A DNA stretch of 19,777 nucleotides from an uncultured Eubacteriales bacterium (GCA_900552725.1 USAT01000029.1:1-19777); one strand, 5' to 3'; positions 7,302 to 15,065 are shown, counted from the stretch's first letter. Translations and numbers: made by a program. The notes: generated from the sequence alone by a model not told the origin.

Positions 7302-8315
7302 TCACCTTAATTTGATGCCCATGGCCAGCTCGGCAATCTGGACAGTGTTGGTGGCGGCGCCCTTGCGGACCTGGTCGCCGCAGCACCAGAGGTTCAGGCC
7401 GTTGTCGCTGGTAAGGTCGTCGCGGATGCGGCCCACGAACACGATGTCCTGGTCGGAGGTATCCAGCGGCATGGGGTACTGCTTATTGGCCAGATCGTCC
7501 ACCAGACGGCAGCCCGCCGCCTTGGCGATGGCGGCCTTTGCGTCGGCCACGCTGATCTTCTCCCTGGTGCGCACCACGATGGACACGCTGTGGCTGCGGA
7601 CCACAGGGACGCGGACGCAGGTGCAGCTCACCTTCAGATCCGGCAGGTGCAGGATCTTGCGGCCTTCGTTCTGCATCTTCATCTCCTCGGAGGTATAGCC
7701 CTCGAAGGCCTCGCCGCCGATCTGGGGGATGACGTTATAGGCGATCTGATACTGGAACACCTTGGGCTGATAGCTCTCGCCCTTGCTGAGGGCATCCACC
7801 TCAGCCATCAGCTCGATGGGGCCGCCGGCGCCCGCGCCGCTGACCGCCTGATAGCTGGAGGCCACGATGCTCTCGATGGGACTGAGCTGGTTCAGGGCGT
7901 TGATGGCCACCAGGGACACGATGGTGGTGCAGTTGGGGTTGGAGATGATGCCCTTGTGCCACTTCACATCCTCCGGGTTGATCTCGGGGATCACCAGGGG
8001 CACGTCCTTATCCAGGCGGAAGGCGCTGGAGTTGTCCACGAACACGGCGCCGGCCTTGACGATGGAGAGCGCGTACTGCTTGGCGATATCGTTCTCCGCC
8101 GCGCCCAGCACCAGATCCAGGCCCTCAAAGGCGCTGTCGGCGGCGGCCACGACCTCCACCTCGCCGCCGTTGAAGGGCAGCTTGGTGCCCGCGCTGCGGG
8201 CGCTGGCGATGGGACGCAGCTCCGCCACGGGGAACTTGCGCTCCTCCAGAATCTTCATCATCTCGCGGCCCACCGCGCCGGTGGCGCCCAGAATACCTAC
8301 CTTGAACTGTTTCAT
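7302..8315 (-). CDS. asd: Aspartate-semialdehyde dehydrogenase
   Basis: This 337-residue cytosolic enzyme reduces aspartyl phosphate to aspartate semialdehyde with NADPH, the second step of lysine, threonine and methionine synthesis. Visible marks are the Rossmann loop GATGAVG (10-16), the catalytic cysteine C129 in 'SNPNCTT', Q156 in 'SYQAVSGAGAGG', the binding arginine R235 and the catalytic histidine H242 in 'RVPVVRSHS'. Its ATG overlaps the lysC stop as ATGA, and an AAGGAGG site lies 9 bases upstream inside the end of lysC. Length is normal. The gene order lysC-asd matches consecutive steps of the pathway. Confidence 0.97.
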   Translation of the reverse strand: MKQFKVGILGATGAVGREMMKILEERKFPVAELRPIASARSAGTKLPFNGGEVEVVAAADSAFEGLDLVLGAAENDIAKQYALSIVKAGAVFVDNSSAFRLDKDVPLVIPEINPEDVKWHKGIISNPNCTTIVSLVAINALNQLSPIESIVASSYQAVSGAGAGGPIELMAEVDALSKGESYQPKVFQYQIAYNVIPQIGGEAFEGYTSEEMKMQNEGRKILHLPDLKVSCTCVRVPVVRSHSVSIVVRTREKISVADAKAAIAKAAGCRLVDDLANKQYPMPLDTSDQDIVFVGRIRDDLTSDNGLNLWCCGDQVRKGAATNTVQIAELAMGIKLR

Positions 8316-9643
8316 TTCGCAACTTCCTCCTTTACAAAGCTGTCGTACAGGACACGAATGGCCTGCTCAAAATCTTTTTCCTCTACGCCCACGATGATGT
8401 TCAGCTCCTCGGGGCCCTGGGTGATCATACGGATGTTGACGCCGTGCTCGCCCAGCTTGCTGAAGATCTTACCGGACACGCCCAGGCGATAGGCCATCTT
8501 CCGGCCCACCGCCGCCACCACGGCGATGTGCTCCGTCACCTTGATGGCGTCGGGCTGCACCTCCTGCTGGATCTCGCCCAGCATGCTGTACAGGCACGGG
8601 GCCGCCTTGGCGGCCTCCACCACCAGGGACACGGTGTCGATGCCGGAGGGGGCGTACTCCACGTTCACCTGGTGCTTGGCCAGGATGGACAGCAGCTTCA
8701 GCAGGGAACCGGGCTCGGAGGACATGCCGCTTTTGGCGATGGTGATGATGGAAAAGCCCTTCTTTCCGGCGATACCGGTAATAAAGCTGTCGTCCTGCTC
8801 CTCGTCGTCGATGCTGCTGAGGATCATGGTGCCGTCGTGGGCGGGATCGTTGGTGTTGCGGATGTTCAGGGGGATGTTCTTCTCCCGGACGGGGAACACG
8901 GTGCCCTCATGCAGTACCTGCGCGCCCAGATAGCTGAGCTCACGCAGCTCGCTGTACGTCACGCGGCGGATGGGTGCGGGGTTTTCCACGATGCGGGGAT
9001 CGGCCATCAGGATGCCGGACACGTCCGTCCAGTTCTCGTACACATCCGCGTCCAGGGCCGCCGCCGCCAGCGCGCCGGTGATGTCGCTGCCGCCCCGGGT
9101 CAGGGTCACCACCCGGCCATCGGGCATGGCGCCGTAGAAGCCGGGGATCACCACCCGCTGGCCGTCCGCTGCCTTCCGCAGCGCCTCATAGCTGGCATCC
9201 TGATCCACAGTGCCGTCAAACTTGAACCGCAGCCACAGCGCCGCGTCCAGGAAGGTATAGCCCAGATACTCCGCCATCAGCCGGGCGGCGAAATACTCGC
9301 CCCGGGAGGCCAGATACTCCTCGTCCGCTTCGCCGGAGGACATCCGCTGCCACAGGGCGTCGAACTCCCCGTTCAGGTCAAGGTGCAGGCCGCAGTCGTC
9401 GGCGATCTCCTGATACCGCTGCCGGATCAGGGCGAAGATCTTCTCGCAGCTGACGCCGTATTTCAGGTGGGCGCTGCACAGATAAAGAAGGTCGGTGACC
9501 TTGTGATCGTCCTTGTACCGTTTGCCGGGGGCGGACACCACGATAACGCGGCGGGCATCGTCACTCTCCACAATGGCCTTGACCTTGGCAAACTGCACGG
9601 CGTCGGCCATGGAGGAGCCGCCGAATTTTGCTACTTTTAACAT
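8312..9643 (-). CDS. lysC: Aspartate kinase
   Basis: This 443-residue monofunctional aspartate kinase phosphorylates aspartate, the committed first step of the pathway. The kinase domain carries KFGGSS (6-11), SRGE (113-116) and TRGGSD (182-187). Two ACT-type regulatory domains follow at about 297-360 and 372-440, the usual site of feedback inhibition by lysine or threonine; which effector applies cannot be read. The start at 9643 is supported by AAAGGA about 8 bases upstream. The frame is open for 45 more codons, but those run across the promoter and leader. It is the first gene of lysC-asd. Confidence 0.96.
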   Translation of the reverse strand: MLKVAKFGGSSMADAVQFAKVKAIVESDDARRVIVVSAPGKRYKDDHKVTDLLYLCSAHLKYGVSCEKIFALIRQRYQEIADDCGLHLDLNGEFDALWQRMSSGEADEEYLASRGEYFAARLMAEYLGYTFLDAALWLRFKFDGTVDQDASYEALRKAADGQRVVIPGFYGAMPDGRVVTLTRGGSDITGALAAAALDADVYENWTDVSGILMADPRIVENPAPIRRVTYSELRELSYLGAQVLHEGTVFPVREKNIPLNIRNTNDPAHDGTMILSSIDDEEQDDSFITGIAGKKGFSIITIAKSGMSSEPGSLLKLLSILAKHQVNVEYAPSGIDTVSLVVEAAKAAPCLYSMLGEIQQEVQPDAIKVTEHIAVVAAVGRKMAYRLGVSGKIFSKLGEHGVNIRMITQGPEELNIIVGVEEKDFEQAIRVLYDSFVKEEVAK

Positions 9644-9684
9644 AACAACAGTCCTTTCGTCGGGTGCAAAGTATTTTCCCCTGT

Positions 9685-9715
9685 GGACAAAAAGACAATT
9701 TCTAGCAATTTGTCC
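9685..9715 (-). promoter_or_regulatory. Dyad in the lysC leader
   Basis: GGACAAA (9685-9691) and TTTGTCC (9709-9715) are perfect inverted 7-base arms separated by 17 bases. An inner GACAA/TTGTC pair gives an alternative fold. It lies in the 100-base lysC leader. It could be an operator or RNA structure; the leader is too short for a lysine riboswitch. Confidence 0.35.
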
Positions 9716-9730
9716 TCGAATAAAAGACAC

Positions 9731-9759
9731 TTGACTTTTCATGGAAAACAATATATCAT
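9731..9759 (+). promoter_or_regulatory. Promoter of thrC-thrB
   Basis: TTGACT (9731-9736) and TATCAT (9754-9759) are spaced by 17 bases, each five of six consensus. Transcription would start near 9766, giving a leader of about 70 bases before thrC. The -10 overlaps the -10 of the opposing lysC promoter. Confidence 0.7.
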
Positions 9760-9778
9760 AACCATCATGAAATTGCAA
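9750..9778 (-). promoter_or_regulatory. Promoter of lysC-asd
   Basis: On the minus strand TTGCAA (9778-9773) and TATATT (9755-9750) are spaced by exactly 17 bases. The transcript would start near 9743, with a leader of about 100 bases. It faces the thrC promoter and shares bases 9754-9755 with it. Confidence 0.65.
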
Positions 9779-9837
9779 GGCGAAATTTTTGCTTTTTTCA
9801 AAAATTTTTTCAGTGAAAATAACCGGAGGTCTACCCC

Positions 9838-11334
9838 ATGATGGAATACCAAAGCACCCGAAACCCCGACCTGCACGCCACGGCGGCCCAGGCGGTCCTG
9901 CAGGGCCTCGCCCCGGACGGCGGACTGTATACCATGCCCTCCCTGTCGGAGATCGAGCTGGACTGGCAGGCGCTTCTGCCGCTGGACACCCTGTCCATGG
10001 CGCGGGAGATCCTGGCGGCGCTGCTGCCGTCCTTTACCAAAGAGGAGATGGACGGCCTTGTCCGGGCGGCCTATACCGATAAATTTGAGACGCCCGACCT
10101 GACCCCCACCGTCCCCCTGGGCGACGACGCGGTGCTGGAGCTGTTCCGCGGCCCCACCAGCGCCTTCAAGGATGCGGCACTCAGCATGCTGCCCCGGCTG
10201 ATGACCGCCGCCCGCGAAAAGTGCGGCGTAGAGGACGAGATCCTGATCCTGACCGCCACCAGCGGCGACACGGGAAAGGCCGCCATGGCGGGCTTTCAGG
10301 ACGTGCCGGGCACGAAGATCATCGTATTCTACCCCTACGGCGGCGTCAGCGCCGTGCAGCAGCGGCAGATGGAGACCCAGCAGGGCCGCAACGTCTGCGT
10401 CTGTGCCGTCCGGGGCAATTTTGACGACGCCCAGACCGGCGTGAAGGACATTTTTGCCGCTGTGGAAAAGGAGCATCTGCTGGCGGGCAAGGGCGTGCGC
10501 CTGTCCTCCGCCAACTCCATCAACATCGGCCGCCTGGCCCCCCAGGTGGTGTACTACTTCCGCTCCTATGCCGAGCTGTGCCGCACGGGCCGCATCCAAG
10601 CGGGCGACAAGGTGGATTTCGCCGTGCCCACCGGCAACTTCGGCGACATCCTGGCGGGTTATTTCGCCCGTGAGCTGGGCCTTCCTGTGGGACGGCTTAT
10701 CTGCGCCAGCAACGCCAACGACGTGCTGACCGACTTCCTGCGCACCGGCCGCTATGACCGAAACCGCCCCTTCTATAAGACGGTGTCCCCCTCCATGGAC
10801 ATTCTGGTGTCCAGCAATCTGGAGCGGCTGCTATATCTCATGAGCGGCGACGCGGCGCTGGTGGCGGAGCTGATGGCGCAGCTGAAGGAAAAGGGTGTCT
10901 ATCAGGTGCCCGACGCGCTGCTGGAGAAGATCCAGAGCGTGTTCTGGAGCGGCTGCTGTGACGACGACGCCACCAAGGCGGCCATCGGCAGACTGTGGAA
11001 GGAGCACCATTATCTGGCCGACACCCACACGACGGTGGCATGGCAGGTGGCCCAAGACTACAAGGCCGCCTGCGCCGGCCACAATCCCGTGGTGGTGCTG
11101 TCAACCGCCTCCCCCTATAAGTTTCCCGCCGCCGTGCTGGAGGGACTGGGCGAGGGATCCGACGGCGACGAATTTGACGTAATGGCGCAGCTCCATGACC
11201 TGACCGGTGTGCCTGTTCCCGCCAATCTGCAGGGCCTGCGGCAGCGGGAGGTGCTGCACCGGGACGTGATCGACCGCGAGGACATGCTGTCCTATGTTCT
11301 GAAGAAAGCAGGTGAAGCCGTATGGAGCAAGTGA
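9838..11334 (+). CDS. thrC: Threonine synthase
   Basis: This 498-residue PLP enzyme converts O-phosphohomoserine to threonine. The N-terminal threonine-synthase segment begins 'YQSTRN' and contains 'GLAPDGGLY' (23-31). The PLP-binding lysine is K111 in 'GPTSAFKDAAL'. 'TATSGDTGKAAM' and 'PTGNFGDILAGY' form the phosphate-binding region of PLP. Length fits the longer clostridial/enterobacterial type. Two consecutive ATGs follow a GGAGG at 9825-9829; the first (8 bases away) is annotated and the second (9841) is equally possible. It overlaps thrB by 13 bases, so the two are translated together. Homoserine dehydrogenase, needed between asd and thrB, is not present in the window. Confidence 0.97.
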   Translation: MMEYQSTRNPDLHATAAQAVLQGLAPDGGLYTMPSLSEIELDWQALLPLDTLSMAREILAALLPSFTKEEMDGLVRAAYTDKFETPDLTPTVPLGDDAVLELFRGPTSAFKDAALSMLPRLMTAAREKCGVEDEILILTATSGDTGKAAMAGFQDVPGTKIIVFYPYGGVSAVQQRQMETQQGRNVCVCAVRGNFDDAQTGVKDIFAAVEKEHLLAGKGVRLSSANSINIGRLAPQVVYYFRSYAELCRTGRIQAGDKVDFAVPTGNFGDILAGYFARELGLPVGRLICASNANDVLTDFLRTGRYDRNRPFYKTVSPSMDILVSSNLERLLYLMSGDAALVAELMAQLKEKGVYQVPDALLEKIQSVFWSGCCDDDATKAAIGRLWKEHHYLADTHTTVAWQVAQDYKAACAGHNPVVVLSTASPYKFPAAVLEGLGEGSDGDEFDVMAQLHDLTGVPVPANLQGLRQREVLHRDVIDREDMLSYVLKKAGEAVWSK

Positions 11335-12206
11335 CCATCCGCGTCCCGGCCACCACCGCCAATCTGGCGGCGGGCTTTGACGTACTGGGCTGTGCCCTGG
11401 GCCTTTACAATACCTTGACCTTCACCCCGGCAGAGCATCTCGGCTTCTCCGGCTGCGACGAGCAGTATCAGACGGAGGAAAATCTGGCCTATGTGGCCTA
11501 TGCCAAGGTGTGGCACGAACTGCGGCGCATCGACGTGCCGCCGGTACACATCCACATTCAGGCCGACATCCCCGTGTGCCGGGGACTGGGCTCCTCCGCG
11601 GCGCTGATCGCCGCCGGCGCCATGGCGGCCAACGTGATGGCGGGCAAACCCTTTGACCGGCGGCAGCTCCTGTCCCTGACCACGGAGATCGAGGGCCACC
11701 CCGACAATCTGGCTCCGGCGCTGCTGGGCGGGCTGACCGCCTCCATGCTGCTGGGGGGACAGGTGTACACGGTGGAGTATCTGCCCCACCCGGAGCTGCG
11801 GTTCGTGGCCCTGTCGCCGGACTTTCCTCTCAGCACCCACGAGGCCCGGCGGGTACTGCCCTCCATGGTGGCCCACAGCGACGCCGTGCGCAACGCGGGC
11901 TTCCTGGCGGTGCTGCTGCGGGCGATCGAGCAGGGCGACGAGGCGTTGATCGCCGCGTCGCTGCAGGACCGGCTGCACCAGCCCTACCGCCGCCGCCTGA
12001 TCCCGGAGTACGACAGGATCGAGGCGCTGGCCCACCAGAACGGCTGCCATGCCGTGTGCATCAGCGGCGCGGGCCCCACCATCCTGTGCATCACCCGCGA
12101 CCCGGACTTTGCCGCACGGATGGAGCGGGCAGTGGTGCCCCTGGAGCACCACTGGCAGGTGCGGGATCTGCCGGTGGACTATCACGGTACCATCAAAGTA
12201 TCATAA
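11322..12206 (+). CDS. thrB: Homoserine kinase
   Basis: This 294-residue GHMP-family kinase makes O-phosphohomoserine, the substrate of the upstream thrC. Motif 1 is 'VPATTANLAAGFDVLG' (8-23), the ATP loop 'PVCRGLGSSAA' is at 84-94, 'EGHPDN' is at 124-129, and the C-terminal 'SGAGPT' is at 248-253. Its ATG lies within the last codons of thrC, with AGGTGA just upstream, indicating coupling. Its stop codon is inside the left arm of the long inverted repeat that follows. Length and motifs are standard. Confidence 0.97.
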   Translation: MEQVTIRVPATTANLAAGFDVLGCALGLYNTLTFTPAEHLGFSGCDEQYQTEENLAYVAYAKVWHELRRIDVPPVHIHIQADIPVCRGLGSSAALIAAGAMAANVMAGKPFDRRQLLSLTTEIEGHPDNLAPALLGGLTASMLLGGQVYTVEYLPHPELRFVALSPDFPLSTHEARRVLPSMVAHSDAVRNAGFLAVLLRAIEQGDEALIAASLQDRLHQPYRRRLIPEYDRIEALAHQNGCHAVCISGAGPTILCITRDPDFAARMERAVVPLEHHWQVRDLPVDYHGTIKVS

Positions 12207-12249
12207 TGAGATAAAAAGGGGGCAGGGCCCCCTTTTTATCTCATTATGA
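12201..12249. terminator. Perfect 23-bp inverted repeat, bidirectional-type terminator
   Basis: Arms 12201-12223 and 12227-12249 are perfect reverse complements around a 3-base loop (AGG). The core is GGGGGC/GCCCCC flanked by A5 on the left and T5 on the right, then ATCTCATTATGA. The thrB stop codon lies in the left arm. It should terminate thrCB and would also block transcription from the other strand. Confidence 0.85.
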
Positions 12250-12252
12250 CGG

Positions 12253-12281
12253 TTGAAATTCGCCTTTTGACGTGATATGAT
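12253..12281 (+). promoter_or_regulatory. Promoter of the AEC transporter operon
   Basis: TTGAAA (12253-12258) and TATGAT (12276-12281) are separated by 17 bases, each five of six consensus. The -35 begins 4 bases after the thrB terminator. The predicted start near 12288 argues against translation from the GTG at 12285. Confidence 0.7.
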
Positions 12282-12320
12282 GGCGTGGCAATACAAAAAC
12301 TGTCGAAAGAAGGTATCTTG

Positions 12321-13259
12321 TTGCAGGCATTGTCGATCGCCTTCCACGCCATTGTGCCGCTGTTTCTCATCATCGCCGTGGGCTATACCGTTAAACACCT
12401 GGGCTGGATCGGCCCGGAGGAGGTGCGGCGGTTTAATAAGGTGACCTTTTACACTTTCATGCCGGTGATGCTGTTCTATAATATCTATACCTCCGATTTT
12501 TCCCAGGCGGTGCGTCTGCCCTATGCTCTGTTTGTGGTGGGCGCCGCGCTGGGCATGGTGGCCGTCTCTTTTGCGGTGACGCTGCTGGCGGAAAAGATGC
12601 CGGAACGCCGGGGCGTCATGATCCAGGCGGCCTTCCGCAGCAACTTTGTGCTGCTGGGCCTGCCCATCGCCGCAGAGCTGCTGCCGGAGGGCAACCTCGG
12701 CGTCACCGCCTTGATGGTGGCCATCGTGGTGCCCATCTATAACATGATGTCGGTGGTGGTGCTGGAGTACTTTCGGGGCGGTAAACCCAGAGCGGGCGAG
12801 GTGCTGCTGGCGGTGGTGAAAAACCCGCTGATCCTTGGCTCCGTGGCGGGTCTGCTGGTGCAGGCGCTGCACATCACCCTGCCGGAGGTGCTGGTGTCCT
12901 TTGCCGGAAAGATGAACAGCGCCGCCACGCCGCTGATCCTGCTGCTGTTGGGCGCGTCCTTCGAGACGCGGGAGATCGCCCGGTACAAAAAAGAGCTGCT
13001 GGTGTGTGTGGGACTGCGCCTGGTGGTGTTCCCCGGCGCGCTTCTGACGCTGTCCATGCTGATGGGCCTGCGGGATATCGAGTTCGTCACGGTGCTGGCT
13101 ATGACTGCCGCGCCCACCGCCGTCAATTCCTTCAATATGGCCCAGCAGCTGGGCGGCGACAGCCAGCTGGCAGGCAGCGCCGTGGTGGTATCCACTGCCG
13201 CCTCCTTCTTCACGCTGTTTGTCTGGATCACCCTGTTCAAGCAGCTGGGCATGTTCTGA
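12321..13259 (+). CDS. AEC (auxin efflux carrier) family transporter
   Basis: This 312-residue integral membrane protein has about ten hydrophobic segments in two halves and the AEC family pattern. Marks are 'IIAVGYTVKHLG' near the N-terminus, 'NKVTFYTFMPVMLFYNIY', 'QAAFRSNFVLLGLPIA', 'KNPLILGSVAGLL' and 'APTAVNSFNMAQQLGGD'. Bacterial members are thought to export or exchange small organic acids such as malate; the substrate here is unknown. The start is the TTG at 12321, 7 bases after AAGAAGG. An in-frame TTG at 12318 is the alternative, and a GTG at 12285 lies upstream of the expected transcript start. It is followed 26 bases later by the carbonic-anhydrase-like gene on the same strand. Confidence 0.88.
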   Translation: MQALSIAFHAIVPLFLIIAVGYTVKHLGWIGPEEVRRFNKVTFYTFMPVMLFYNIYTSDFSQAVRLPYALFVVGAALGMVAVSFAVTLLAEKMPERRGVMIQAAFRSNFVLLGLPIAAELLPEGNLGVTALMVAIVVPIYNMMSVVVLEYFRGGKPRAGEVLLAVVKNPLILGSVAGLLVQALHITLPEVLVSFAGKMNSAATPLILLLLGASFETREIARYKKELLVCVGLRLVVFPGALLTLSMLMGLRDIEFVTVLAMTAAPTAVNSFNMAQQLGGDSQLAGSAVVVSTAASFFTLFVWITLFKQLGMF

Positions 13260-13285
13260 TATCATTTATATAAGGAGAGCTTCCT

Positions 13286-13786
13286 ATGAAAACACCGGAA
13301 ATTCACGAATCCGTTTTCGTCGCCCCTACCGCCACGGTGGTGGGCAATGTCCGCATCGGCGCCCGCAGCAGCGTATTCTTTGGCGCGGTGATCCGCTCTG
13401 AGCTGGATGAGATCGTCATCGGCGAGGGCACCAACATCCAGGACAACTGTGTGCTGCATATCGAGCGGGGCATCCCGGTGCATGTGGGCAGCGGCTGCAC
13501 CATCGGCCACAGCGCCATCGTCCACAGCTGCACCGTGGGGGACAACACCCTGGTGGGCATGGGCGCCATCATCCTCAACGGCGCCGTGGTGGGCAAAAAC
13601 TGTATCATCGGCGCCGGGGCGCTGATCCCCCAGAACGCCGTGATCCCCGACGGGTCGCTGGTGGTGGGCATGCCCGGCAAGGTGCGCCGAAGCGTCACCG
13701 AGGAGGAGATCGCCACCAACCGGGCCAGCGCGCAAATGTACATGGAGGAAGCGGCGGAATACAAGGCGCAGTTCTCCAACACATAA
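13286..13786 (+). CDS. Gamma-carbonic-anhydrase-like hexapeptide-repeat protein
   Basis: This 166-residue protein folds as a left-handed beta-helix of imperfect hexapeptide repeats ([LIV]G-x4, for example 'VVGNVRIGARSSV', 'TVGDNTLVGMGAII', 'VVGKNCIIGAGALI'). The three zinc-type histidines of the gamma class are present as H58, H75 and H80 ('CVLHIE', 'GHSAIVH'). A C-terminal helix packs beside the helix, as in the YrdA/PaaY subgroup. Gamma-class proteins interconvert CO2 and bicarbonate, but many YrdA-like members have no proven activity. An AAGGAGAG site precedes the ATG, and the gene probably shares a transcript with the AEC transporter. Confidence 0.9.
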   Translation: MKTPEIHESVFVAPTATVVGNVRIGARSSVFFGAVIRSELDEIVIGEGTNIQDNCVLHIERGIPVHVGSGCTIGHSAIVHSCTVGDNTLVGMGAIILNGAVVGKNCIIGAGALIPQNAVIPDGSLVVGMPGKVRRSVTEEEIATNRASAQMYMEEAAEYKAQFSNT

Positions 13787-13789
13787 GAA

Positions 13790-13814
13790 ACGCCGCGGGG
13801 CTGCTGCGCGGCGT
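13790..13814. terminator. Hairpin between convergent genes
   Basis: ACGCCGCG (13790-13797) pairs perfectly with CGCGGCGT (13807-13814) around a 9-base loop. It sits between the stop of the carbonic-anhydrase-like gene and the stop of the DMT transporter gene. The following CTTATATT is only weakly T-rich, so termination efficiency is uncertain. Confidence 0.6.
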
Positions 13815-13838
13815 CTTATATTGGCAAAAGCCGGATGC

Positions 13839-14744
13839 CTATGCCGCTCTGGAGGTCTCTCTGCTCTCCGCCGCGGCGTCGCTGGCCTTGGTATCCGACT
13901 TATGGTAATTGTGCATCACGATGCCCAGCAGGATCAGCGCCGCGCCGATGACGCCCTGGACGCCCATGCACTCCTGCAGGAAAATGGCGCTCATGACCGC
14001 GGTGGCCAGGGGATTGATGGCGCACATCTGGGCGGCCCGGTCAGCGGTGGTGTACCGCTGGGCCACCGGCTGGAAGGTAAAGCCGAAGCAGGAGCACACC
14101 AGCGCCAGCGCCAGGATCACGCCCCACTCGGTGGCGTTCTGGGGCAGGTGGGGCGTTCCCGCCAGCGGCGAGGCGATGGCGGCGAACAGGCCCAGAAAGC
14201 CGATCTGGAACATGCCCAGCAGGATGGTGTCCCCCTCCTGGGAGAATTTTCCGGTGAGGATGATGCCGCCGGCGTACAGACACGCCTCCAGCAGGCACAG
14301 GGCCTCGCCCAGGCCGAACCCGGCAAAGCCGCCCTTCAGCGCCAGGAAGCCTACGCCAGCCAGCGTCACCGCCGCGCACAGCAGCGTCCGGTGATCCGGG
14401 GCCTTCCGGTGCAGCGCCGCCTCGAACAGCGGCACGATGACAATGGCCGTGTTCACCAGAAACGACACGTTGGAGGCGGTGGTTTTGGTCAGGGCGAAGG
14501 TCTCGCAGGTCATGACGGCGAAAAAGACCGCGCCCAGGATCATGCCGTGCAGCAGGTCGGTTTTCGTCACGGTGCGCAGCTTCTTCCAGAAGATGACGCA
14601 CAGCACCACGAAGGCCAGGCCGAACCGCACCGCCAGCAGATTCAGCGGCGACAAGCTCTCCAGCCCTACCTTGGCGAACAGCAGCGACGTACTTCTGGCA
14701 AAGATCACAGCGGCCAGCAGCCATTCGGCAGCTCTCTTGCTCAT
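13839..14744 (-). CDS. DMT superfamily transporter (EamA)
   Basis: This 301-residue protein has about ten transmembrane helices in two EamA repeats. The first includes 'NLLAVRFGLAFVVL' and 'TTASNVSFLVNTAIVIVPLFEA'; the second includes 'CFGFTFQPVAQRYTTADRAAQMCAINPLATAVMSAIFLQE', typical of the family, broken here by normal loops. The start at 14744 follows a GGGAGGG site; an upstream ATG at 14801 lies inside the intergenic hairpin and lacks that support. DMT members usually export amino acids or metabolites; the substrate is unknown. It lies downstream of a small membrane-protein gene and is divergent from a LysR regulator, a common layout for exporters induced by their own substrate. Confidence 0.92.
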   Translation of the reverse strand: MSKRAAEWLLAAVIFARSTSLLFAKVGLESLSPLNLLAVRFGLAFVVLCVIFWKKLRTVTKTDLLHGMILGAVFFAVMTCETFALTKTTASNVSFLVNTAIVIVPLFEAALHRKAPDHRTLLCAAVTLAGVGFLALKGGFAGFGLGEALCLLEACLYAGGIILTGKFSQEGDTILLGMFQIGFLGLFAAIASPLAGTPHLPQNATEWGVILALALVCSCFGFTFQPVAQRYTTADRAAQMCAINPLATAVMSAIFLQECMGVQGVIGAALILLGIVMHNYHKSDTKASDAAAESRETSRAA

Positions 14745-14792
14745 TTGGTATCCCTCCCGTTTATCCGTTGCTCTCCCGCCTGAAACGCGCCG

Positions 14793-14820
14793 CAGGGGCA
14801 AGGCGCGGGCCTTGCCCCTG
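14793..14820 (-). promoter_or_regulatory. Perfect 11-bp intercistronic hairpin
   Basis: CAGGGGCAAGG (14793-14803) and CCTTGCCCCTG (14810-14820) pair perfectly around a 6-base loop. The structure lies in the 102-base gap between the small membrane-protein gene and the DMT transporter gene. No T-run follows on the minus strand, so it may slow read-through or protect mRNA ends rather than terminate fully. Confidence 0.5.
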
Positions 14821-14846
14821 ACGGCTGGATGGGGAGAGAAAATTGG

Positions 14847-15065
14847 TTACTTGGCGGCGGCCGCGGCCACCTTCAGCTCCGTCCCGTCGGGACGGCCATT
14901 GGTCAGACAGTTGACGGCCACCACGAACCCGGCGCCTGCCGCCATGGACAGGACCAGCAGCGCCGTGCTGCTTCCCACGCAGCCCAGCCAGGCGAACAGC
15001 ACCACCAGAGCCAGACACACAAGGGCGACGGTCACGCAGACGTTGTTTCGTATATTCTTTTTCAT
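14847..15065 (-). CDS. Small two-helix membrane protein, function unknown
   Basis: This 72-residue protein has a basic N-terminus (MKKNIRNN), a hydrophobic helix at about 9-30, a second at about 34-54, and a short tail ending in five alanines and lysine. I do not recognise a family. It is likely real: an AAGGAGG site sits about 8 bases before the ATG, a strong promoter precedes it, and no competing gene covers this stretch. It is the first gene before the DMT transporter and faces the LysR regulator, so it may be part of the same regulated response, for example as a transporter partner. That role is only a guess from position. Confidence 0.72.
   Translation of the reverse strand: MKKNIRNNVCVTVALVCLALVVLFAWLGCVGSSTALLVLSMAAGAGFVVAVNCLTNGRPDGTELKVAAAAAK

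Noticed and set aside
8444..9640. 398-codon plus-strand open frame opposite lysC
   Set aside because: Same kind of shadow; lysC motifs account for this stretch.
9644..9743. Lysine riboswitch before lysC
   Set aside because: The leader is only about 100 bases and lacks the five-helix L-box pattern, which needs roughly 170 bases or more.
12285..12320. GTG at 12285 as start of the AEC transporter
   Set aside because: It lies upstream of the predicted transcript start and has no ribosome binding site.
12201..13265. 354-codon minus-strand open frame opposite the AEC transporter
   Set aside because: Composition rich in His/Gln/Arg with no family resemblance; the plus strand encodes a clear membrane protein.
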